From: an uncultured Oscillospiraceae bacterium
Lineage (GTDB): Bacteria > Bacillota > Clostridia > Oscillospirales > Oscillospiraceae
Assembly: GCA_947629795.1 (NCBI GenBank)
Contig: CANRFC010000008.1
Location: forward strand, 16,914-80,913
DNA: 64,000 bases
Direction: 5' to 3'
Shown here: positions 33,583 through 42,274 of the stretch, one piece after another
Layout of the letters: each line of letters opens with the position of its first letter
Position numbering within the stretch: the stretch's first letter is position 1
Made by a program: the position numbers and the translations under genes
Notes under the pieces: model-generated
Told to the model about the DNA's origin: nothing
The model's database searches: none
What the model saw: only the letters and a program-made list of their open reading frames with translations

Positions 33583-35576
33583 AAAAGCAAAACCGCGTCG
33601 GCTCCCGGCTGCTCATCGGCCTGGTATTCCTCTTCCTCTACGCCCCCATCCTCCTGCTCATCATCTTCTCCTTCAACGCCGGAGATTCCAACGTGGTGTG
33701 GCGGGGCTTCTCCCTGGACTGGTACGGCAAGCTGTTCCAGAACCGGCTCATCATGGAGAGCGTGTACATGACCCTCCTGGTGTCCATTCTGGCCACCGTC
33801 ATCTCCACCGTGGCGGGGACCTTTGCCGCCATCGGCCTGTTCGGCCTCAAGCGCCGCTGGCGCAATCCCCTGATGACGGTGAGCAACATCCCCACCGTCA
33901 ACGCCGACATCGTTACCGGCGTGTCCCTGTGCCTGCTCTTCGGGGCCTGCTTCATGACCTGGGGCCGCTTTGCCGCCTGGTTCAACGACGTCCAGAGTGT
34001 GGTGGAGCTGCCCGAGCGGCTCACCATGGGCTTTGTCACCTTGCTTCTGGCCCACATCGCCTTCGACATCCCCTACGTCATCCTCAACGTGGCCCCCAAG
34101 CTGCGCCAGATGGACAAGAACCTCATCGACGCTGCCCAGGACCTGGGCTGCACCTGGATGCAGGCCTTCTGGAAGGTCATCCTCCCCGAGATCAAGCCCG
34201 GGGTGGTCTCCGGCGCCCTCATCGCCTTCACCATGAGTGTGGACGACTTTGTCATCTCCTACTTTACCGCCGGCTCCTCCACCTCTACTCTGGCCATGGC
34301 TATCTACGGCATGACCAAGAAACGGGTGAGCCCCGAGATCAACGCCGTGTCCACCCTGCTTTTCATCACCGTGCTGGTGCTGCTGATCCTCTCCAACGTG
34401 CTGGAGGCCCGGCAGGAGAAGCTGGCCGAGAGACGCGCCGAGATGAAACCCATGCCCCAGCGCAGGCCCATCCTGCCCCCGGTGGTCCGCCGGCCCTGGT
34501 TCCGCCGGACGGTGGCGGGGGTGTGCGCCTGCTCCCTGGTGCTGGTGGTGGGCGCCCTGGCCGCCGCCACCGGCTCCCGGCCGGTGGTCAACGTGTGCTC
34601 CTGGGGAGAGTACATCGACGAAGACCTCATCACCCAATTTGAGGAGGAGACCGGCATCCGGGTGAACTACCAGACCGCCGAGAGCAACGAGACCCTCTAT
34701 TCCCTTCTGAAGAGCGGCGGCGGAGACTACGATGTGGTGGTCCCCTCGGACTACATGATCTCCCAGCTCATCGAGGAGGACATGCTCGCCGAGCTGGACT
34801 ACGACCAGATCCCCAACTTCTCCCTCATCGACCCCCAGTTCCGCAACCTGCCCTACGACCCGGAGAATAAGTACACCGTACCCTACGCCTGGGGCACGGT
34901 GGGCATCATCTATAACTCCACTATGGTGGACGAGGAGATCACAAGCTGGTCGGCCATGTTCGACCCCAAGTACGCCGGGAAGGTCATGCTCATCAACAAC
35001 TCCCGGGACGCCCTGGGCATTGCCCTGAAATACCTGGGCTACTCCCTGAACACCACCGATGAAGGGGAGATCCGGGAGGCCTATCAGCTCCTGGTGGACG
35101 CCACCGACGGCGGGGTCTACGCCGGCAAGATCATGGACGAGGTCTTCCAGGTCATGGAGGGGGGCAACGCCGCCATCGCCACCTACTACGCCGGGGACTA
35201 CCTCACCATGCTGGAGAACAACGAGGACCTGCGCTTCGTCATCCCCGAGGAGGGCTCCAACTGGTTCGTGGACGCCATGTGCATCCTCAAGGACGCCCGG
35301 CACCCCGCCGAGGCCCACGCCTGGATCAACTTCATGGCCTCCACCGACGCGGCCCTGGCCAACATGGACTATATCTGGTACGGCACCGCCAACTCCGAGG
35401 CCATCGCCCAGTACCCCGACTACTACCTGGAAAACTACGGCGAGGAGCTGGACCAGGAGACCTTCGACATCATCCAGACCCCGCCGGAGGTGCTGGAGCG
35501 GTGCGAAATGTACCTGGTCCTCCCCAAGGAGACCCGGGAGCTCTACAAGTCCCTCTGGATCAAGCTGGGCGTGTGA
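33579..35576 (+). CDS. potCD: PotC-PotD fusion: polyamine permease and substrate-binding protein
   Basis: This 665-residue protein joins two components that are separate in E. coli. Residues 1-~275 form the second permease, with EAA loop DAAQDLGCTWMQAFWKVILP. A basic linker and an extra membrane helix (~310-330) lead to a PotD-type extracytoplasmic binding domain. That domain opens VVNVCSWGEYIDEDLITQFE and includes FQVMEGGNAAIATYYAGDY. The binding domain is therefore tethered to the membrane, with no lipobox. Such fusions are known in Clostridia. Translation starts at a TTG with GGAGG upstream, coupled to potB. Confidence 0.93.
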   Translation: MKKQNRVGSRLLIGLVFLFLYAPILLLIIFSFNAGDSNVVWRGFSLDWYGKLFQNRLIMESVYMTLLVSILATVISTVAGTFAAIGLFGLKRRWRNPLMTVSNIPTVNADIVTGVSLCLLFGACFMTWGRFAAWFNDVQSVVELPERLTMGFVTLLLAHIAFDIPYVILNVAPKLRQMDKNLIDAAQDLGCTWMQAFWKVILPEIKPGVVSGALIAFTMSVDDFVISYFTAGSSTSTLAMAIYGMTKKRVSPEINAVSTLLFITVLVLLILSNVLEARQEKLAERRAEMKPMPQRRPILPPVVRRPWFRRTVAGVCACSLVLVVGALAAATGSRPVVNVCSWGEYIDEDLITQFEEETGIRVNYQTAESNETLYSLLKSGGGDYDVVVPSDYMISQLIEEDMLAELDYDQIPNFSLIDPQFRNLPYDPENKYTVPYAWGTVGIIYNSTMVDEEITSWSAMFDPKYAGKVMLINNSRDALGIALKYLGYSLNTTDEGEIREAYQLLVDATDGGVYAGKIMDEVFQVMEGGNAAIATYYAGDYLTMLENNEDLRFVIPEEGSNWFVDAMCILKDARHPAEAHAWINFMASTDAALANMDYIWYGTANSEAIAQYPDYYLENYGEELDQETFDIIQTPPEVLERCEMYLVLPKETRELYKSLWIKLGV

Positions 35577-35589
35577 CAAAATTTCAGGA

Positions 35590-35626
35590 GGGACGGCCCC
35601 ATGGCCGTCCCTCTTGCATTTTTTCC
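35590..35626 (+). terminator. terminator of the pot operon
   Basis: The stem GGGACGGCC/GGCCGTCCC has a 4-base loop and a T-tract at about 35619-35624. Confidence 0.85.
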
Positions 35627-35675
35627 GCAAATCGTCTACACTATATCCATCCAAGTTCCGGAAAGGATGAGCGCC

Positions 35676-36071
35676 ATGTCCATTGAACCGGGCCTGAAGG
35701 GCCGCGCCGAGACCCTGGTCACCCCGGAGAACACCGCCGCCGCCGTGGGCAGCGGCCTGCTCCCCGTCTTTGCCACCCCCATGATGTGCGCCCTCATGGA
35801 GGCCGCCGCCGTCAACGCCCTGGAGGGGGCCTTAGAGCCCGGTCAGGGCACCGTGGGCACCGCCCTGGAGATCACCCACGACGCCGCCACCCCCGTGGGG
35901 ATGAAGGTCTGGGCCGAGGCCGAGCTCACCGCCGTGGACCGCCGGGCCCTGACCTTCGCCGTTTCCGCCTTTGACGAGGCGGGCCCCATCGGCAAGGGGG
36001 TCCACAAGCGCTTTGTCATCGACAACGAGAAGTTCCTGGCCAAGGCCCAGGCCAAAAAGGGAGGGGCCTGA
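35676..36071 (+). CDS. hotdog-fold acyl-CoA thioesterase (FlK-like)
   Basis: The 131-residue protein resembles fluoroacetyl-CoA-specific thioesterase FlK and related hotdog proteins. It shows VGSGLLPVFATPMMCALMEAA, GTALEITHDAATPVGM and RFVIDNEKFLAK. The family hydrolyses short acyl-CoAs. Fluoroacetate resistance should not be assumed, and a general role in clearing acyl-CoA is more likely. I prefer the ATG at 35676 for its distance from AAAGG; an ATG at 35667 is also possible. Confidence 0.85.
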   Translation: MSIEPGLKGRAETLVTPENTAAAVGSGLLPVFATPMMCALMEAAAVNALEGALEPGQGTVGTALEITHDAATPVGMKVWAEAELTAVDRRALTFAVSAFDEAGPIGKGVHKRFVIDNEKFLAKAQAKKGGA

Positions 36072-36072
36072 T

Positions 36073-36564
36073 ATGTCCATCGAAAAGGTCCGCTCCTTCC
36101 TGGCCCAGCGGGGCCGGGAGAAGGACATTCTGGAGTTTCCCGTCTCCTCGGCCACCGTGGAGCTGGCTGCCATCGCCGTGGGCTGCGCGCCGGAGCGCAT
36201 CGCCAAGACCCTCTCCTTCGCTGTGGAGGATGGCTGCGTGCTGGTGGTCTGCGCCGGGGACGCCAAGATCGACAACTCCAAGTTCAAGGCTCAGTTCCAC
36301 ACCAAGGCCAAGATGCTCTCCCCCGACGAGGTGGCCGCCTTCACCGGCCACGCCGTGGGCGGGGTGTGCCCCTTCGCCATCGAAAACCCCGCCGTGAAGA
36401 CCTATCTGGATGTCTCTCTCAGGCGCTTTGAGACCGTCTTCCCCGCCGCGGGCAGCTCCAATTCCGCCATCGAACTCACCTGCCGGGAGCTGGAGGAGCT
36501 CTCCGCCGCCGACGGCTGGGTGGACGTGTGCAAAAACTGGAATGAAACGGAGGAATCCCAATGA
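36073..36564 (+). CDS. YbaK/ProX family aminoacyl-tRNA deacylase
   Basis: The 163-residue YbaK-fold protein has LSFAVEDGCVLVVCAGDAKIDNSKFK and the conserved GHAVGGVCPFAIEN. The family removes wrongly attached amino acids from tRNA(Pro) or tRNA(Cys) in trans. It is separated from the thioesterase by one base after its stop and overlaps the next gene by 4 bases. Confidence 0.9.
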   Translation: MSIEKVRSFLAQRGREKDILEFPVSSATVELAAIAVGCAPERIAKTLSFAVEDGCVLVVCAGDAKIDNSKFKAQFHTKAKMLSPDEVAAFTGHAVGGVCPFAIENPAVKTYLDVSLRRFETVFPAAGSSNSAIELTCRELEELSAADGWVDVCKNWNETEESQ

Positions 36565-37091
36565 AAACCAAGCTCGCCCCCCTGGCCGCCCCCCTAACCT
36601 ATGTGCTCCTGGGGCTGGTGCTCTTCCTCAGACCCACCGCCGCCGCCAGCTTCCTGTTCACCGTCATGGGCGTCCTGCTGCTGATCTACGGCGCCGTAAC
36701 CATCCTCACCTTCTTCCTGCGGGGAGGCAGCGGCTTCTCCTCCCAGGCCGAGCTGGTCTTCGGCATCATCGCCGCCGTGGTGGGCGGCCTGCTTCTGGCC
36801 CACCCCACCTTCCTGCTGGACTTCATCTTCGTCATCCTGGGGGTGTATATCCTGGCCGACGGCCTGGTGAACCTGAAGCGGGGCCTGGAGCTCCGGGCCG
36901 GGGGCTACGCCGGCTGGACCGCCACCCTGGTGACCTCCGTCATCTCGGTGCTGCTGGGGGTGTTCATCCTCTGGCGTCAGGGCCACGTGGCCGAGGCCGT
37001 CCTGCTCCGGGTCATCGGCGCCTCCTTCCTCTACGCCGGCGTGGTGGACCTGCTGGCCATCCACGCCCTGGGCAAGCTCCTGGACGAGTAA
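36561..37091 (+). CDS. HdeD/DUF308 family membrane protein
   Basis: This 176-residue protein has six membrane helices. It repeats the pattern GLVLFLRPTAAASFLFTVMG, LVFGIIAAVVGGLLLAHPTF and LVTSVISVLLGVFILWRQ, typical of HdeD-like proteins. E. coli HdeD contributes to acid resistance. The function in Firmicutes is unknown. It is translationally coupled to the YbaK gene. Confidence 0.85.
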   Translation: MKTKLAPLAAPLTYVLLGLVLFLRPTAAASFLFTVMGVLLLIYGAVTILTFFLRGGSGFSSQAELVFGIIAAVVGGLLLAHPTFLLDFIFVILGVYILADGLVNLKRGLELRAGGYAGWTATLVTSVISVLLGVFILWRQGHVAEAVLLRVIGASFLYAGVVDLLAIHALGKLLDE

Positions 37092-37106
37092 GTAACGATC
37101 AAGGCA

Positions 37107-37145
37107 AAGCCGGCCGGCGCACAACGCGCCGGCCGGCTTGTTTTT
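37107..37145 (+). terminator. terminator of the thioesterase-ybaK-hdeD unit
   Basis: A 14-bp perfect stem (AAGCCGGCCGGCGC with GCGCCGGCCGGCTT) is followed by GTTTTT. Confidence 0.92.
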
Positions 37146-37167
37146 CCGCTCAATAGGGCCCATGGCC

Positions 37168-38154
37168 TCAGCTGCTCTGCCGCTGGATCAGGCCGGGCTG
37201 GAAGCTCACCCGCTTGGCGGGCTGCTCCTTGTCCTTGATGCGCTCCAACAGGGTGCGCACCGCCTCGGCGCCCATGGCCTCGGTAAAGACGCTGACGGTG
37301 GTCAGGGGCGGTGCCGTGATGCTGCCGATCTCGTCGCCGTTGATGCCCACCACCCGGACCCGGTCCGGCACGCTGATCCCCCGCTCGGCCAGGGCCCGGA
37401 GAGCCCCCACCGCGATGGGGTCGTGGGAGGCAAACACCCCGTCAGGCAGGGGCTTTCCGGCGTTCAGCCAGCCACTCATCATCTTGTAGCCGCTCTCGAT
37501 GCCGTACTCCCCCTCCACCTCTCCGATCTCCCGGAGCTGGGGGTGCCCGGCCAGATAGGCCCGGTAGGCCTTCAGCCGGTTGCCGCAGTCGCAGCCCTTG
37601 TACACGTCCTTGCCCCCCACGTAGAGCAGGGTGCGGCAGCCCCGCTCCGCCAGATGGTCCAGGGCGATATTGACGCACTTGACCACGTCGATGGTGATCA
37701 GGTCCACCCCCGCCGGGGCGGTGTTCATCCCCGAGATCATCACCGCCGGAGTCTCCCCCAGCCCCCGGCAGATCTCCTCCAGCTGTTCCTGGGGGTAGTT
37801 GCCGTTGATGATGACCCCGTCCAGCCCGGTGGGAAGTTCTGAGAGCATGGTGGTGGGGACAAAGCTGCACTTCACCCGCTGGCTGTGGCAGAGGCTCTCG
37901 ATCCCGTAGCGGATGGAGAAATAGTAGGAGTTGTCAGCCCGGCTCTGATAGTGGGTCTCCTTGTGGATCACGGCGATCTCATAGCTGGGCTCGGCCTGCC
38001 GGGCCCGCTTCTGATAGCCCAGCTCGCTGGCCGCCCGCAGGATCTTCTCCCGGGTGGCCTCGGTGGTGACCATGGCCGGGTCGCCGTTGAGCGTGCGCGA
38101 CACCGTGGCCTTGGATACTCCGGCCTTCTGGGCCACATCGCCCAATGTCACCAT
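37168..38154 (-). CDS. LacI family transcriptional regulator
   Basis: The 328-residue repressor has the N-terminal LacI helix-turn-helix (TLGDVAQKAGVSKATVSRTL) and hinge. A periplasmic-binding-protein-like effector domain follows (GVFASHDPIAVGALRALAER, RVVGINGDEIGS). A GAGGAGG is too close to the ATG at 38160, so the ATG at 38154 (MVTLGDV) is the better start. It lies downstream of, and in the same direction as, the ssu-like importer and amidohydrolase, which are its probable targets. The ligand is unknown. Confidence 0.93.
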   Translation of the reverse strand: MVTLGDVAQKAGVSKATVSRTLNGDPAMVTTEATREKILRAASELGYQKRARQAEPSYEIAVIHKETHYQSRADNSYYFSIRYGIESLCHSQRVKCSFVPTTMLSELPTGLDGVIINGNYPQEQLEEICRGLGETPAVMISGMNTAPAGVDLITIDVVKCVNIALDHLAERGCRTLLYVGGKDVYKGCDCGNRLKAYRAYLAGHPQLREIGEVEGEYGIESGYKMMSGWLNAGKPLPDGVFASHDPIAVGALRALAERGISVPDRVRVVGINGDEIGSITAPPLTTVSVFTEAMGAEAVRTLLERIKDKEQPAKRVSFQPGLIQRQSS

Positions 38155-38332
38155 TCTCATCCCTCCTCAACGCCCCGCCGCCGGGACTCTCCGGCGGCGG
38201 CTTTTCCTGCCCTTCCCCGCTGATGGGAGAAGGGCGCCGCAGCCTGCGGCCTTATCCTTTTACCTCAGACGTCATAGCAATACAGCTATTATGCCACACT
38301 TTTCCCCTTTTGGGAAGGGACTTTCCGCACCC

Positions 38333-39157
38333 TCAGAGCCCCAGGAGCTTGGCGGCGTTGTCGTGGAAGAGCAGCCGCTGGGAATCCTCCCGCAGCCCCC
38401 AGCCCTTCACGTGCTCCACCGCGCCCCCCACCGTCAGCAGCGGGTAGGACGAGCCGAAGAGCATCCGGTCCCGGAGGATGTTGTCCGCCGCCAGGCGCAC
38501 GTCCTCCTCCCCGGGGCAGTGGAAGGAGTAGAGGTCAGGCAGCAGGTAGATGTTCCCGGTAAAGAAGGCCATGCTGAACAGCTCCCGCAGCCAGGGCCAG
38601 CCCGCGTGCCCCGCCACAAAGGCCATGTCCGGATACCGCCGGGCCATGGCGTGGAACCGGCTGGGCAGGGACGGGTCGATGACCGGCGTGATGGAGCCGC
38701 TGAAGGTGGTCAGCAGGGGCGTCCCCCGCTCGTTCATCCACTGATAGAGGGGCTGGTAGGCCTCGCTGTCAAAGCGCAGGGAATTGCCCATCCCCGGCTC
38801 GATGCTCACGCCCTTGCACCCGCTGTGGAGCACCAGGTCCTTCACCTGCTCCAGGCTCTCCTCCCCGCCCATGGGGTCGTAGAGGGGGAAGATGAGGAAC
38901 CGCCCCGGCCACTTTTGGGCGACCTCCATGAGCTCCTCATTGGTGACCCGCGTGGCCGGCGAGGCCCGGCCGGGGACCACCGCCAGCTCCACCCCGGCCT
39001 CGTCCATCTCCTGCACCAGCAGCTCCATGGAGCGCTGGAGGATGGACGGCGAGGGCTCACAGCGGAAGGCGGTCAAAAACCGCTCCGCCGTGCCGTTGTC
39101 AGCCAGAGCCCGGTAGCCGCCGTAGAGGGGCCGCACCCGAAAGTCGATGATACCCAT
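38333..39157 (-). CDS. amidohydrolase-superfamily protein lacking the N-terminal HxH metal motif
   Basis: This 274-residue TIM-barrel protein belongs to the Amidohydro_2 group (DMAFVAGHAGWPWLRELF; ADNILRDRMLFGSSYPLL). Active members begin with a DxHxH metal site; here the strand reads IIDFRVRPLYGG, with arginines in place of both histidines. Other metal positions (GHAG) remain. Either catalysis is metal-independent, as in some decarboxylase-like members with altered ligands, or the protein is not an enzyme. It follows the importer genes by 77 bases, suggesting it acts on the imported compound. Confidence 0.8.
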   Translation of the reverse strand: MGIIDFRVRPLYGGYRALADNGTAERFLTAFRCEPSPSILQRSMELLVQEMDEAGVELAVVPGRASPATRVTNEELMEVAQKWPGRFLIFPLYDPMGGEESLEQVKDLVLHSGCKGVSIEPGMGNSLRFDSEAYQPLYQWMNERGTPLLTTFSGSITPVIDPSLPSRFHAMARRYPDMAFVAGHAGWPWLRELFSMAFFTGNIYLLPDLYSFHCPGEEDVRLAADNILRDRMLFGSSYPLLTVGGAVEHVKGWGLREDSQRLLFHDNAAKLLGL

Positions 39158-39181
39158 AGCTCACACGCCTTTCTATTGGAA

Positions 39182-39211
39182 AGGTGCGGAAAGCCGGAGC
39201 TCTCCGCACCC
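39182..39211 (-). other. intergenic stem-loop between the binding-protein and amidohydrolase genes
   Basis: GGTGCGGA and TCCGCACC form the arms of a hairpin without a T-run. A related GGGTGCGGAAAG follows the amidohydrolase stop (38318-38329). It is probably an mRNA processing or stability element. Confidence 0.5.
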
Positions 39212-39234
39212 TTCCCGATTCACGATGGTTTCAA

Positions 39235-40344
39235 TTAGTGGCAGTCGGTGGTGCCGAAGGCCTCGATGAGGAAGCTCTCATCGTAGATGGAGTCCAGGTC
39301 GATCTCGGAGTCCAGCATGCCGTGGTCCTGCAGGAAGGCGTACACATTGTCCATGTAGGTCCGGTCGGTCTCGGTGAGGCCCAGGGTGCAGTCATAGTCG
39401 TCCATGTAGTTGTCCATCAGCTCCCGGGAGGCGTCGCAGTACTCAGCCAGGATGTCCCAGCACTCGGCAGTGTTCTCCTCATAGTAGTCCAGAGCCCGCT
39501 GGAGGACCTGGAGGAAGCGGACGATGAGGTCACCGTGCTCGTCGATGAACTCCTGACGGGCCACCAGCACCTGGTTGTTCCGGCCCGGAGTCTCGCTCAT
39601 GTTGGCCAGGACCTTCACGTCCCCGTCCAGGATGTACTGCCACTTGTTGGGGGAGATGCTCTGCATGCAGTCGATCTCGCCGGAGAGCAGGCCGGACAGG
39701 GCCTCGTTGCCCTTGAGGTTGTAGAGCTGGATGTCATCCTCCACCAGGCCGCCCAGGCCCAGCATCTCAGTGAGCTGGTAGTGGTTGTCGGTGCCGATGT
39801 TCACGGCCAGGTTCTTGCCCTTGAGCTGGGAGACCTCGGTGATGTCCGAGTCAGCCTTCACCAGCAGGCAGGGGTCGGTGTTGGAGACGGTGGCCATGGT
39901 GATGATCTTCACCCCGTTGCCGTTGGCGATGCCGCTGTAAGTGGGCTGGCCGCCCAGGAAGGACATGTCCAGCTCGCCGGCGGTGAGGGCCTCGTTCATC
40001 ACGGCGCCGCTGCCCAGATAGTCGATGACCACGGTGATGTTGTCCTTGGAGAACTCCTCCTCAAACATGCCCAGCTTGTTGGCCAGCTTCACCGGGTACA
40101 GGAAGGTCTCGCCCAGGAAGTCGCCCACGTGGATCTCCATGGGCTCGCCGTGGTTGCTGGCCTCCTGAACGGGCTCAGACTCCACGGGGGCGGCGGACTC
40201 CACAGGAGCCGCGGACTCTACGGGGGTGGACTCGGCAGGGGCGGGGGTAGGGGTGGTCTCCGCGGAGCCGGAGCAGCCGGCGGCGCCCAACAGAAGGGCG
40301 GTGGCGGAGAGCAGTGCCAGGGCTTTCTTGCTCATGTTCAGCAT
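39235..40344 (-). CDS. NitT/TauT-type ABC transporter substrate-binding lipoprotein
   Basis: The 369-residue product has a lipoprotein signal ([13 protein letters not shown]) and a linker rich in Pro, Glu, Ser and Ala with three [11 protein letters not shown] repeats (residues ~42-60). An SsuA/ThiY-like binding domain follows ([40 protein letters not shown]). Family members bind sulfonates, nitrate, bicarbonate or pyrimidine precursors, and the sequence does not settle the ligand. It is the third gene of the importer operon. Confidence 0.9.
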   Translation of the reverse strand: MLNMSKKALALLSATALLLGAAGCSGSAETTPTPAPAESTPVESAAPVESAAPVESEPVQEASNHGEPMEIHVGDFLGETFLYPVKLANKLGMFEEEFSKDNITVVIDYLGSGAVMNEALTAGELDMSFLGGQPTYSGIANGNGVKIITMATVSNTDPCLLVKADSDITEVSQLKGKNLAVNIGTDNHYQLTEMLGLGGLVEDDIQLYNLKGNEALSGLLSGEIDCMQSISPNKWQYILDGDVKVLANMSETPGRNNQVLVARQEFIDEHGDLIVRFLQVLQRALDYYEENTAECWDILAEYCDASRELMDNYMDDYDCTLGLTETDRTYMDNVYAFLQDHGMLDSEIDLDSIYDESFLIEAFGTTDCH

Positions 40345-40382
40345 CTTTCTTTCCTCCAGTATTTGTTGTTTCTTTATTTTCC

Positions 40383-40400
40383 CGGCAAGCGAGCTTGCCG
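40383..40400 (-). other. intergenic stem-loop before the binding-protein gene
   Basis: CGGCAAGC-GA-GCTTGCCG is a perfect 8-bp hairpin between the ATPase and binding-protein genes. Such elements often raise the mRNA level of the binding protein. Confidence 0.55.
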
Positions 40401-40413
40401 TTTGCCGGAATTT

Positions 40414-41211
40414 TTACAGATATTTGCCCAGGTTCACATCATCGGTGGCGTCCTTGGTCAGATACTTGAAGATCTTGCTGCGGATGTGCAGGAACTCGTC
40501 GCTGCTGCGCTCCCTGGGCCGGGGCAGCTCCACCGAGATGATGTCCATCACCCGGCCGGGCCGGGCGGAGAGCACCACGATCCGGTCGCTGAGGAAGATG
40601 GCCTCGTCGATGTCGTGGGTCACCAGCACCATGGTCTTCTTCTCGTGCTCCCAGAGCTTGAGCACCTCGTTCTGCATGTTGATCCGGGTCAGGGCGTCCA
40701 GGGCGCCGAAGGGCTCGTCCAGCAAAAGCACGTCGGGCTTGTTCACCAGGGCCCGGGCAATGCTCACCCGCTGCTGCATGCCGCCGGAGAGCTGCTTGGG
40801 GAGGGCGTTTTCAAACCCGCTCAGGCCCACCAGCTCAATGTGGTGCTGCACCAGCTTGGCCTGCTCCTCCTTGGGCATCTCCCGGGTGATGCCGAACTCG
40901 ATGTTCTCCTTCACCGTCAGCCAGGGGAAGAGCCGGGCCTCCTGGAAGACCATGCCGCAGTCGATGGAGGGCTTGGTCACCACCCGCTGCCCCACCCGGA
41001 TCTCGCCCTTGGTGGCGTGCTCCAGGCCGATGACCATCTTCAGCAGGGTGGACTTGCCGCAGCCGCTGGTACCCACGATGCTGATAAACTCGCCCTTCTC
41101 CACCTCCAGGTTGATGTCGTCCAGGACCTGGAGCTCACCCTTGTTGATGTGGAAGGTCTTGCTCACCCCGCGGATGCTCAGATGGATCTCCTTGTTCATC
41201 TCCTGATTCAT
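40414..41211 (-). CDS. NitT/TauT-type ABC transporter ATP-binding protein
   Basis: The 265-residue ATPase has Walker [19 protein letters not shown], signature [15 protein letters not shown], Walker [13 protein letters not shown] and the His switch LVTHDIDEA. The start is the ATG at 41211 ([12 protein letters not shown]), with GGAGAAG in front. Confidence 0.93.
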   Translation of the reverse strand: MNQEMNKEIHLSIRGVSKTFHINKGELQVLDDINLEVEKGEFISIVGTSGCGKSTLLKMVIGLEHATKGEIRVGQRVVTKPSIDCGMVFQEARLFPWLTVKENIEFGITREMPKEEQAKLVQHHIELVGLSGFENALPKQLSGGMQQRVSIARALVNKPDVLLLDEPFGALDALTRINMQNEVLKLWEHEKKTMVLVTHDIDEAIFLSDRIVVLSARPGRVMDIISVELPRPRERSSDEFLHIRSKIFKYLTKDATDDVNLGKYL

Positions 41212-41225
41212 CTTCTCCAACCTCC

Positions 41226-42023
41226 TCACTCCTGGTCCACATAGGCCCAACTCAGCAGCTTGCGCTGGAGGACCAGCAGGCCCTTGTCGATGATCACGCC
41301 CACCACGCCGATGCAGATGACGCCGGCGTAGACCCTGGCGGGCTGGGCCAGCTCACGGGCATAGTGGATCATGTAGCCGATGCCGCTGGTGGCGGCGATC
41401 ATCTCAGCGCCCACCACGCAGGTCCAGGCCGAGCTGATGCCCAGGCGCAGGCCGGTGAAGATGGAGGGCAGAGCCGAGGGGAGATAGACCTTGAAAATGA
41501 ACACGCTGCGCTTCTTCTCCAGCACCCGGGCCACCTCCAGGAGCTTCACGTCGGTGCTCTGGATGCCGTGGATGGTGTTCAGCAGCACCGACCAGAAGCT
41601 GCCGATGAAGATGACGGCGGTCTTGGAGCTCTCGCCGATGCCCAGCCACAGGATGAGGATGGGGATCCAGGCCAGCATGGGGATGGGCCTCAGGATGCTC
41701 ACCATCGTTCCCAGCACCCGGTTGACGGTGGCCGAGAAGCCCATCAGGCTGCCGATGACCATACCCAGCAGCGCGCCCAGGGCGAAGCCCCGCAGCACCC
41801 GGATGAAGCTGATGCTCATGTCGGTCCACAGCTTTCCGCTGGAGAGCAGGGACCAGAAGGTGGACACGACCTTCTGGGGCGAGGGCAGGATGGAGGTCCG
41901 GACCATCCCGGTATTTGTCACGATAAACCAGATCGCTACCACCAGTACCGGTGCGATGACGGTCAGGGCAAAATTCTTTGCCTTCTTGGCCCCGCCCCGG
42001 GACTCCGCTTTGCTTTCTTCCAC
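41226..42023 (-). CDS. NitT/TauT-type ABC transporter permease
   Basis: The 265-residue permease has a basic N-terminus, six membrane segments (first FALTVIAPVLVVAIWFIV) and the EAA-type loop EVARVLEKKRSVFIFKVYLP. I take the GTG at 42023 as start because AAAGGGG lies 9 bases upstream; the 37 codons above it overlap the regulatory region. It is the first gene of the importer operon. Confidence 0.9.
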   Translation of the reverse strand: MEESKAESRGGAKKAKNFALTVIAPVLVVAIWFIVTNTGMVRTSILPSPQKVVSTFWSLLSSGKLWTDMSISFIRVLRGFALGALLGMVIGSLMGFSATVNRVLGTMVSILRPIPMLAWIPILILWLGIGESSKTAVIFIGSFWSVLLNTIHGIQSTDVKLLEVARVLEKKRSVFIFKVYLPSALPSIFTGLRLGISSAWTCVVGAEMIAATSGIGYMIHYARELAQPARVYAGVICIGVVGVIIDKGLLVLQRKLLSWAYVDQE

Positions 42024-42108
42024 GATGATTTTCCCCTTTCTCTGTTGCAAGGTGGCGCCGAAAATAACTTCAAATTTTAGTAAACTATTTTCTTGTTCTC
42101 TCGGCATC

Positions 42109-42122
42109 TGAAAGCGCTTATG
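42109..42122. promoter_or_regulatory. LacI-type operator in the leader of the importer operon
   Basis: TGAAAGCGCTTATG contains the palindrome AAGCGCTT centred on CG, as in LacI/CcpA-family operators. It lies about 30 bases downstream of the predicted transcription start. It could bind the LacI protein at 37168-38154, or be a catabolite site. Confidence 0.55.
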
Positions 42123-42150
42123 TACTTTTTGCACGGTGTTTACGAAAGGG

Positions 42151-42179
42151 AGTATACCGTTTTTCTACTGTTTTGTCAA
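42151..42179 (-). promoter_or_regulatory. promoter of the importer operon
   Basis: TTGACA (42179-42174), 17 bases, TATACT (42156-42151) on the minus strand. Confidence 0.9.
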
Positions 42180-42218
42180 TGCCTTCTTGAAATTTTCTGA
42201 AAAATTTTCAAATTGGTA

Positions 42219-42247
42219 TTTACTAAACTTTTTACTTGTGCTATGAT
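42219..42247 (+). promoter_or_regulatory. promoter of the PHP-metallophosphoesterase pair
   Basis: TTTACT, 17 bases, TATGAT with an extended TGC. The -35 overlaps one of three TTTANTAAAC-like boxes (42076-42085, 42138-42147 reversed, 42219-42228). Confidence 0.75.
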
Positions 42248-42274
42248 AGCCTCAGAATCAAATGAGGTGAGAAT

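Noticed and set aside
38160..38332. A sigma-A promoter for the LacI gene
   Set aside because: CATAAT near 38290 has no acceptable -35, so the gene may be read through from the amidohydrolase.
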